A stretch of DNA of 11,329 bases from Bacteroidota bacterium (GTDB lineage: Bacteria; Bacteroidota; Bacteroidia; Chitinophagales; Chitinophagaceae). Position 1 is the first letter of the stretch. Each line of letters begins with the position of its first letter. Below, piece by piece: positions 6,106 through 11,329 of the stretch. Below the pieces are notes generated by a model that saw nothing but the letters and a program-made list of their open reading frames with translations, was not told the origin of the DNA and searched no databases. The translations under genes were made by a program, and so were the position numbers. Location: contig JAEZRL010000403.1 in NCBI GenBank assembly GCA_023440945.1, positions 1 through 11,329 of the forward strand, written 5' to 3'.

Positions 6106-6123
6106 AAATTTGTTACATCTTTG
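6093..6123 (+). promoter_or_regulatory. Promoter of the small-protein / padR / pspC cassette
   Basis: The -7 box CATCTTTG (6116-6123) is one base from the TAnnTTTG consensus. TTG at 6093-6095 lies 20 bp upstream, the right spacing for the -33 box, and sits in the spacer of the inverted repeat. Transcription would begin near 6130, about 50 bases before ATG 6183. Confidence 0.55.
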
Positions 6124-6182
6124 TGTTGTCAATGTGATCGAACACAGAAAAATTAAAAACAGAAATCTAAAAAATATTAGTT

Positions 6183-6374
6183 ATGAAAACGCAAATAAGA
6201 AACATGTTCATGAGCTCAGATATAGCTGAAATGGAACAGTTACCAACAGAAGTAAAAGACAGAGTAGTTGCTACCGGTGTGATAGCTCCACGTAGTAATT
6301 TTTTTTGTGCCGCTGATCTTTGGAACATTCAAAAGATGAGAAAGGTAAGAGAACCAAGAAAGATGTTTATCTAA
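6183..6374 (+). CDS. 63-residue small protein of unknown function
   Basis: This is the first ORF after the operator-promoter, starting at ATG 6183 (MKTQIRNMF). It reads as a plausible protein: a central ELPTEV-like stretch (EQLPTEVKDRVVATGVIAP) followed by SNFFCAADLWNIQ and a basic tail ending REPRKMFI. It has no signal peptide or transmembrane segment, one cysteine, and a net positive C-terminus. The second half (FFCAADLWNIQ) looks motif-like rather than random. I recognise no named family. Position suggests expression with padR and control by the same dyad, which would make it a candidate partner or effector of the PadR/PspC pair. A 145-bp gap with a hairpin separates it from padR. It could also be an independent leader ORF; confidence that it is translated is moderate to good. 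Confidence 0.65.
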   Translation: MKTQIRNMFMSSDIAEMEQLPTEVKDRVVATGVIAPRSNFFCAADLWNIQKMRKVREPRKMFI

Positions 6375-6481
6375 AAGCAAAAAAGTTCAATAAAGAACTG
6401 AAAGCTGAAGTGAGTGACACAACAGGTGATGCCACAAAGAATAACAGCCGACCAACAAAAAACAAACATCTTAAAAAATTC

Positions 6482-6501
6482 GTCCCGCTCAAGGGCGGGA
6501 C
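6482..6501 (+). terminator. Hairpin between small ORF and padR (weak terminator or attenuator)
   Basis: GTCCCGC and GCGGGAC form a perfect 7-bp stem around TCAAGG, followed by TTTT and then an A-run. It lies 18 bases before the padR start codon. With only four T residues, termination would be partial; it could lower padR-pspC expression relative to the small protein, or protect an mRNA end after processing. Confidence 0.5.
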
Positions 6502-6519
6502 TTTTAAAAAACTCCGGTT

Positions 6520-6891
6520 ATGGACATTCAGAACACACAAAGCCAGATGCGAAAAGGGGTATTGGAGTTTTGTATTTTATCCATCATAAAGCAGGGAGAA
6601 GTTTACCCGAGTGATATCGTGGAAAGAATGAAGACTGCTAACCTGCATATTTTGGAAGGAACCCTTTACCCGCTTTTAACCCGGCTGAAAAATGCCGGCC
6701 TATTAACCTACCGTTGGGTTGAAAGCGTATCAGGACCGCCCAGGAAATATTTCAGCATGACAGACAAAGGTCTTGAATTTTACGACGAACTCGAACGCAC
6801 CTGGAAGGAATTGGCCGATGCCGTTCATGCTTTAACACAACCAACCAACGGACAAACAGACAACTCCAACTCAAACCAAATAAATATTTGA
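6520..6891 (+). CDS. PadR-family transcriptional repressor
   Basis: This 123-residue winged-helix regulator has the PadR domain at residues 8-100. QMRKGVLEFCILSII forms the first helix, with YPSDIVERM as helix two. EGTLYPLLTRLKNAGLL (46-62) is the recognition helix with the family-typical G-T-[LI]-Y-P-L-L core. GPPRKYFSMTDKG (72-84) is the wing. A short C-terminal helix for dimer contact and a polar Asn/Gln-rich tail follow. Such small PadR proteins bind dyads as dimers and are often autoregulated, and the perfect inverted repeat at 6081-6105 is the obvious target. The stop codon lies 2 bp before the pspC ATG, so the two are translationally linked. The ligand or signal is unknown. No Shine-Dalgarno sequence is seen before ATG 6520. 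Confidence 0.9.
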   Translation: MDIQNTQSQMRKGVLEFCILSIIKQGEVYPSDIVERMKTANLHILEGTLYPLLTRLKNAGLLTYRWVESVSGPPRKYFSMTDKGLEFYDELERTWKELADAVHALTQPTNGQTDNSNSNQINI

Positions 6892-6893
6892 AC

Positions 6894-9134
6894 ATGAAAA
6901 AGGTAATTAACATAAACTTCCAGGGCAGGGTAATACCTATTGAAGAGACCGCCTACGACATACTTAAACAGTATGTGGAAAGTCTTCGTGTTTATTTTGC
7001 CGATGAGGAAGGAAGAGATGAAATTATTAATGATATAGAAGGACGTATTGCGGAATTGTTCAGCGAGCAATTGAAAAAAGGCAGCACCTGTATTACCGAT
7101 GCAGACGTAACATCCGTTATTAACAGCATTGGCCGTCCGGAAGATTTTGATGGCGAAGAAGCCAAAGTAAAAAGCCAGCTTGGTGGAGAAAGTACTCAAC
7201 GGGAAGAATCCTCTTATCAATACACTGAGCCACGCACCAGGCGTTTATACCGTGATGAAGATGATAAGATCTTAGGTGGTGTATGTGCCGGTTTAGCTTA
7301 TTATTTGCGTATTGACCCCGCTATTGTACGTATTCTTTTTGCCGTGATAACTTTTGGCGGTTTCGGTACCGGTTTTCTTATTTATATTCTATTATGGGCT
7401 ATCCTACCTGTAAGAAAACTGGACAAAGTAGCCATCCGTAAAAGATTATTCCGTAACCCGGATGATAAAGTGATCGCTGGTGTGGCAAGTGGTATTGCTT
7501 CTTATTTTAATATAGCAGTTTGGATACCAAGACTCATCTTTGCTTTTCCACTCGTGATTGCCATTATCAGCTCTATTTTCAGAGGATTATTTGGCCATTT
7601 TGATGCGGGACCTTCCATCATCTTTAACTCTTTCGGCGGCACCTTTTTTATAGTATATGTGGTTTTATGGATCGTAATACCGGAAGCAAACTCTGCTTCT
7701 GAAAAACTGGAAATGCGGGGGGAGAAAGTGGATATAAATTCCATCCGTAACACTATACAGGAAGACATTGGCAGCTTTAAAACAAAAGCAGAAAAATGGG
7801 GGAAAGAGTTTGGCGACAAGGCGCAGAAATGGGGAAAAGAGTTTGGTGAAACAATGGGTGAAAAAGGCCAACAGCTTAGCAGTGAATTTGGTTCTGCAGC
7901 TAAAAGAGGTGGAAGCAGGTTAGGCCATGCAATTGGGGTGATTTTTAAAGCCTTCTTTCTATGCATAGCCGGTATTATAGCTTTTGCTTTATTAATGGCT
8001 TTATTTGGTTTGCTGGTGGGTGGCGTAAGTGTCTTCCCGCTAAAAAACTTTTTTCTTCACGGGTTTTGGCAAAACTTTCTTGCCTGGGGAACCATCATTT
8101 TATTCCTTGGCGTACCTATCATTGGACTTGTTACCTGGCTTATCCGCAGGATCATCCGTGTAAAATCCGGTAATCCTTACCTCGGTTGGATATTTGGTGG
8201 CTTATGGACTTTAGGCTGGTTTTGTGTAATCTTTTTAATCGCTTCCGTTGCACGTGATTACAGAACAAGAAGCGGTGTGGAAGAAAATATCAGCATCAGT
8301 CAGCCCTCTGCAAATAAATTATACGTAAAAATGAGTGAAGGCCGTATTAATTTTTATGGCAGTGACTGGTTTGGGATCAATTGGGATGATGATCCTCCTT
8401 TCTACGGAATTTCTAAAGATAGTTTATTAATGCGTACTGTTCAGATACGGGTGGTAAAAAGTCCTGATTCCAATTATCACATGCAGGCTGTAAAATTCAG
8501 CCGCGGTAATAATCCTGCCGCAGCAGAGCAATATGCAAAAAGCATCGTGTTTAAGGTAGATCAAACAGATAGTATGGTTATTCTTCCAAAAGGTTTCACT
8601 ATTTCTAAGGATGATAAATTTCATAACCAGCAGGTGGTGGTAATCATAGAAGTACCGGTTGATAAAAAAATCGAATTGGACAGAAGTTTATACGACTACA
8701 ACTGGTTTAATGTGAATGTGAGCGGAAACAATCGTTTTTATACTGATTGGGATGATAACTGGAATGATAGCTATCATTGGGATGCAGATGTAGAGTATTT
8801 GATGACTGAGCGTGGGCTTAAATCAACCCGTGTTGAAAAATATAATGATAATAATGATGATGAAATAGAAGATAAAAGAAGGCAACTCGAAGAAATTGAA
8901 CAACAGAAAAAAGAATTGGAAAACAAGGAGAAGGAATTGAAGCAGTCTATGCCACAGGATAGCACTATTCAAAAAGACAGTACAAGGTATCAGTACAGTC
9001 CACAACCGGCAAAGCCTGCACCTGCTAAACCTGCCGCTGAAAAACCGGTTACAAAACAAGCTTCATTTAAAGAAGTAAAGCAGTTATTACCATTAAATAT
9101 TTCTTCACTGATCATTGAGAAATATTCAATATAA
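6894..9134 (+). CDS. Double-PspC-domain membrane protein with HAAS-like N-terminus
   Basis: The product has 746 residues from ATG 6894; TTG 6888 would overlap padR. Residues 1-90 resemble the HAAS/DUF1700-type regions that accompany PadR regulators (DEIINDIEGRIAELF, then ITDADV and IGRPEDF). PspC domain one is at about 114-173 (KILGGVCAGLAYYL) and PspC domain two at about 183-264 (KVIAGVASGIASYF), each ending in a hydrophobic helix. Residues 270-345 are charged, with a repeated KWGKEFG (301-307, 312-318) that may form an amphipathic helix. Three more membrane helices follow (349-378, 393-418, 430-452). Residues 453-645 form a soluble, probably periplasmic, beta-rich domain, then a coiled coil (658-685) and a Pro/Ala/Lys-rich linker. 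PspC proteins act in phage-shock envelope stress. I infer a membrane sensor or effector controlled by the adjacent PadR. Confidence 0.88.
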   Translation: MKKVININFQGRVIPIEETAYDILKQYVESLRVYFADEEGRDEIINDIEGRIAELFSEQLKKGSTCITDADVTSVINSIGRPEDFDGEEAKVKSQLGGESTQREESSYQYTEPRTRRLYRDEDDKILGGVCAGLAYYLRIDPAIVRILFAVITFGGFGTGFLIYILLWAILPVRKLDKVAIRKRLFRNPDDKVIAGVASGIASYFNIAVWIPRLIFAFPLVIAIISSIFRGLFGHFDAGPSIIFNSFGGTFFIVYVVLWIVIPEANSASEKLEMRGEKVDINSIRNTIQEDIGSFKTKAEKWGKEFGDKAQKWGKEFGETMGEKGQQLSSEFGSAAKRGGSRLGHAIGVIFKAFFLCIAGIIAFALLMALFGLLVGGVSVFPLKNFFLHGFWQNFLAWGTIILFLGVPIIGLVTWLIRRIIRVKSGNPYLGWIFGGLWTLGWFCVIFLIASVARDYRTRSGVEENISISQPSANKLYVKMSEGRINFYGSDWFGINWDDDPPFYGISKDSLLMRTVQIRVVKSPDSNYHMQAVKFSRGNNPAAAEQYAKSIVFKVDQTDSMVILPKGFTISKDDKFHNQQVVVIIEVPVDKKIELDRSLYDYNWFNVNVSGNNRFYTDWDDNWNDSYHWDADVEYLMTERGLKSTRVEKYNDNNDDEIEDKRRQLEEIEQQKKELENKEKELKQSMPQDSTIQKDSTRYQYSPQPAKPAPAKPAAEKPVTKQASFKEVKQLLPLNISSLIIEKYSI

Positions 9135-9157
9135 ACTTGGTTGAAGTTGGGAGTAAC

Positions 9158-9191
9158 AAGAACCTTGTCCCGTTCCCGGGATGAGGTTCTT
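9158..9191 (+). terminator. Long hairpin after pspC, likely terminator
   Basis: AAGAACCT-TGT-CCCG pairs with CGGG-ATG-AGGTTCTT around the loop TTCC, giving 15 continuous base pairs including two G-U wobbles. It starts 23 bp after the pspC stop codon. The T-tract after it is poor (CCTTAT), so it may stabilise the 3' end of the mRNA rather than fully terminate, and it lies 32 bp before the next start codon. Confidence 0.55.
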
Positions 9192-9223
9192 CCTTATAAA
9201 ATGCCATCTCTAAAATACATCCC

Positions 9224-9832
9224 ATGCAAAACGAAATATTCTTTAAAACGGAAAAGAATTTTGAGCGTATCTCTCTCGTACTTGCACCATCCCTGTTTGC
9301 TCTATCAAGCTTTTATTGGGAGAACGGTGAATATGGAGTTATCGCTGGCACTTTGATCGTTTTATCAACATTCTTTTGGATACCAGCTTTCATCTTCTTA
9401 TTTCGCCTCCTTCAAAACAAAATGCCACGTTATGCTGTCTGGGGTCTATGGATCGCCGTTTATGGTTGTGTTTCCGGGATATGTTTTGCTTTTCTCGGTT
9501 ATCTTACTACGATCTTCAAAATATCCCACCAGGAATATCTGCAAAAACTTGCAGATCATCCCGTGACATCGCAGTTATTGTTATTTGCTACCGGCCCTTT
9601 GTTTCCTTTGAGCATCGTGTTGCTCGGTATCAATTTAATCAGATCAAAAACAGTTGAAATATGGACAGGCGTTTTATTAATTGCCGGTGCAATATTGTTT
9701 CCGGCAGGCAGAATTACCAGGACGGAACTTTATGCTCATCTGGCCGATGTTTTATTAATCATCCCGTGTATCTACCTGGCATTTACTTCTGTAAAAAAAT
9801 ATAGTCGTTCAAAAAACGGAATAAAATTTTGA
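9224..9832 (+). CDS. Six-helix integral membrane protein, function unknown
   Basis: The 202-residue protein has six clear hydrophobic segments at about 15-31, 39-63, 70-98, 115-137, 145-163 and 171-188. The N-terminus is short and polar (MQNEIFFKTEKNFER), and the C-terminus is basic (KKYSRSKNGIKF) and likely cytoplasmic by the positive-inside rule. The loop between helices three and four (ISHQEYLQKLADHP) may face the periplasm. I recognise no catalytic motif or named family, and nothing indicates transport. ATG 9224 is the first start after the hairpin at 9158-9191. The gene runs in the direction of the PadR/PspC cassette, and read-through through that hairpin could couple them, but nothing else ties them together. 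The downstream neighbour is a minus-strand relic. Confidence 0.75.
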   Translation: MQNEIFFKTEKNFERISLVLAPSLFALSSFYWENGEYGVIAGTLIVLSTFFWIPAFIFLFRLLQNKMPRYAVWGLWIAVYGCVSGICFAFLGYLTTIFKISHQEYLQKLADHPVTSQLLLFATGPLFPLSIVLLGINLIRSKTVEIWTGVLLIAGAILFPAGRITRTELYAHLADVLLIIPCIYLAFTSVKKYSRSKNGIKF

Positions 9833-9839
9833 AATTAGG

Positions 9840-10167
9840 AATATCGGAGCTTTCGTAATTTCTTGCATCATCATCTTCAAATCGTATATCTTCCAGCGCC
9901 GTAGAAACATCTTGTTTTTTCAACACCCCGAAGGTCAGTAATTATCTCCGTCAATCTTTTTCTTACGATCTCGACTGTTTTATTGTCCCAATCCCCCGGG
10001 AATATTTTATCCAGCATGTCTGCAAAAGGATTATCAATCTAATTTTTCAATTTCTCAACAAGCAATACAGCTTTTTCAGCAGCTCCTTTTAAATCAACGT
10101 CTTCCTGTTCATGTGAGGAGAATATCTTATGTAATCTCCAACCTCTTATCCATTTGCCAATGTGCAT
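9840..10167 (-). pseudogene. Decayed small gene with nonsense codon and frameshift
   Basis: On the minus strand, ATG 10167 opens a frame reading MHIGKWIRGWRLHKIFSSHE and continuing with an acidic/helical region to KLKN. It is interrupted by TAG at 10041-10039. The same frame then goes on with IDNPFADMLDKIFPGDWDNK and TVEIVRKRLTEIITDLRGVEK. At the run of six T (9915-9920, plus strand) the sense passes to another frame, reading QDVSTALEDIRFEDDDARNY. The segments have uniform, protein-like composition and no rival ORF covers them, so this looks like one former protein of at least 105 residues, helical and charged. The C-terminus fades into the end of the neighbouring plus-strand gene. I do not recognise the family. 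Sequencing error could explain the frameshift but is less likely to explain both lesions. Confidence 0.6.
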
Positions 10168-10346
10168 AGGCTAAGATTTTAAAGACGTAAGGAGTTGTTA
10201 TTGGTTACAGTGGTAGTTGTTCTTACAAGATAGAAACAATTTTTTCTTTTTGTAATAGCAATTACTTACCCATACCGCTATCAGGTTGTACAACGATTAT
10301 CATCAACAAAGCTGGTTAAAAAATCAGCCCGATCATTCATTAAAAT
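10168..10346. other. Gap between relic gene and GH97 gene
   Basis: No gene is seen. On the minus strand just after the GH97 stop codon, a small imperfect stem (ATC-GGGCT-GAT) is followed by TTTTTT (complement of about 10317-10332), which could be a weak terminator for the glycosidase gene. The rest is AT-rich without a recognisable promoter for the relic. Confidence 0.3.
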
Positions 10347-11327
10347 TTATTTTGATAACCTGATAAGAAACCCACCTCCCGGTGCAAGATGTATAGTAAG
10401 TCTATCATTTTTCTGCAACTGCTTTTCTTCTAAAATATAATCAGAAGCATAACGCTCTGCATTAATACCATCACGGCAAATAGTGGCTTTATAGTTTCCT
10501 TCTTCGAGGAAATCCAAAGGAATAACTAAATCTCTTGATGACCAATCCGTCATACCGGCGATATACCAATCATCACCTTTCTTTTTAGCGGTGATGATAT
10601 AATCAGAAACCTTTGCATCCAGTATTTTTGTTTCATCCCAGGTGTTGGGTAAACTTCCCAAAAACTCCATAAATGCGGGCTCCATATAACCCTGAGACGG
10701 ATTACCTGAAAAGATAGGCAGCGGTGTATCATATACAACAAACATGGCAAGTTGATGACAACGAGTTCCCTGCGACATAACTTTCCCCCAGATAGGGCGG
10801 AATTGTGCTTGTGTAGCATTGTCAAGAATACCCGGCTCATAATCCAAAGGACCAACCAGCATTCTTGTGAAAGGAATAACAAGGTTGTGTTCCGGCGTTG
10901 GTTTATCACTCCATGCGTTGTACTCTGAACCAAGAACACCTTCACGGGTTATGTTGTTTGGATAAGTTCGGTTAAAACCCTTTGCAGGATAAGCACCATG
11001 GAACATGATCATGATATTTGCTTTGGCGCAGGCTTCCGTAATGCGTTTATAAAAGTTCACCGTTTTTTGATCATCACGATCAATAAAATCGGTCATGATA
11101 AAATCTACGCCCCATTTTTTAAACTGCTCTAATGCGCTGTCAAGTTGCCTGTCTAAGGTCATTGCCAGGGTCCACATACTTATTTTTATACCTTGCTGTT
11201 TGGCATAAGCAGTTATCGAATCCATATTGATATTTGGATTGATCTTAAACAGGTCTTTTGTATCACTCCACCCTGCGTCCATCAATATTCTATCAAAACC
11301 AAAACGCTTAGCAAAATCAATATAATA
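10347..11327 (-). CDS. GH97 glycoside hydrolase, C-terminal part (5' end outside window)
   Basis: The minus-strand frame is open to the right edge; 326 residues are visible of a family that is usually 640-700 long. It begins within the (beta/alpha)8 catalytic domain (YYIDFAKRFGFDRILMDAGW) and ends with the GH97 C-terminal beta domain (LAPGGGFLIRLSK). Numbering from the first visible residue, MTDFIDRDDQ holds Asp80 and VLGSEYN holds Glu135. Their spacing of 55 matches the nucleophile and acid/base of the retaining alpha-galactosidase BtGal97b (Asp415, Glu470). Inverting members such as SusB lack the Asp. Other family marks are FHGAYPAKG, RTYPN, FTRMLVGPLDYEPG and QGTRCHQLAMFVVY. The enzyme is probably periplasmic and acts on alpha-galactosides or related glycans; substrate is inferred from the catalytic residues only. 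Confidence 0.93.
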   Translation of the reverse strand, partial: YYIDFAKRFGFDRILMDAGWSDTKDLFKINPNINMDSITAYAKQQGIKISMWTLAMTLDRQLDSALEQFKKWGVDFIMTDFIDRDDQKTVNFYKRITEACAKANIMIMFHGAYPAKGFNRTYPNNITREGVLGSEYNAWSDKPTPEHNLVIPFTRMLVGPLDYEPGILDNATQAQFRPIWGKVMSQGTRCHQLAMFVVYDTPLPIFSGNPSQGYMEPAFMEFLGSLPNTWDETKILDAKVSDYIITAKKKGDDWYIAGMTDWSSRDLVIPLDFLEEGNYKATICRDGINAERYASDYILEEKQLQKNDRLTIHLAPGGGFLIRLSK

Positions 11328-11329
11328 TT

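Noticed and set aside
6320..6589. 89-codon plus-strand ORF between the small protein and padR
   Set aside because: It overlaps both neighbours in another frame, runs through the hairpin at 6482-6501, and its composition (Lys-rich, then Trp/Phe) is not protein-like; best seen as a shadow.
6888..6893. TTG 6888 as pspC start
   Set aside because: It would overlap the padR stop codon; ATG 6894 gives the usual MKK start of this family.
7502..7966. 154-codon minus-strand ORF inside the pspC gene
   Set aside because: It is antisense to well-recognised PspC domains; its repeated Ser/Pro/Phe content mirrors the KWGKEFG repeats read backwards.
10550..10945. 131-codon minus-strand ORF overlapping the GH97 gene
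   Set aside because: It is in a different frame of the same strand as a clearly conserved glycosidase; a shadow without domain features.

Overview
The window looks like chromosomal DNA from a Bacteroidota bacterium, most likely a member of Chitinophagaceae or a close relative. The evidence is the AT-rich composition, genes that mostly lack Shine-Dalgarno sequences, promoter -7 boxes of the TAnnTTTG type, CCCCTAAAGGGG-type dispersed palindromes, and gene content (GH97 glycosidase, IscX beside a 2Fe-2S ferredoxin, KdsC-UbiA-Maf cluster, PadR plus a double-PspC membrane protein). The genus cannot be fixed from the sequence alone. No rRNA, tRNA, CRISPR array or insertion sequence is visible.

Layout, left to right. 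(1) 3-2652, + strand: two tandem PQQ-type sugar dehydrogenases of the glucose/sorbosone dehydrogenase family. The first is cut by the window edge. The second is a predicted lipoprotein with an N-terminal cytochrome c domain. An inverted pair of dispersed palindromic repeats lies at their junction. One copy holds the stop codon of the first gene, and the other is translated into the N-terminus of the second. (2) 2653-3048: a non-coding stretch with a GC-rich hairpin, two tiny ORFs, a perfect 14-bp palindrome and a promoter. (3) 3049-4155: an adrenodoxin-type ferredoxin, iscX and a kdsC-like phosphatase. The phosphatase appears to be shortened by an in-frame stop codon, because a family-like tail continues in frame after it. 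(4) 4361-5873: a UbiA prenyltransferase with a TTG start, followed closely by a Maf nucleotide pyrophosphatase. (5) 6081-9134: a likely self-regulated cassette. It has a perfect 10-bp inverted repeat over a promoter, then a 63-residue small protein, a PadR repressor, and a 746-residue membrane protein joining a HAAS-like N-terminal region, two PspC domains and a periplasmic C-terminal region. (6) 9224-9832: a six-helix membrane protein of unknown function. (7) About 9840-10167, - strand: a decayed gene with a nonsense codon and a probable frameshift. (8) 10347 to the right edge, - strand: the C-terminal half of a GH97 glycoside hydrolase with retaining-type catalytic residues.

How the genes may work together: the dehydrogenase pair would oxidise sugars or other polyols in the periplasm and pass electrons to a cytochrome c. 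Ferredoxin and IscX belong to iron-sulfur cluster assembly. KdsC (lipopolysaccharide Kdo) and UbiA (prenyl lipid) serve the envelope. PadR and the PspC protein look like an envelope-stress or membrane-state switch. This cassette, with its operator embedded in the promoter and its small leading protein, is the most system-like part of the window. The shortened kdsC, the mixed repeat/coding junction and the - strand relic are signs of local gene decay or remodelling.
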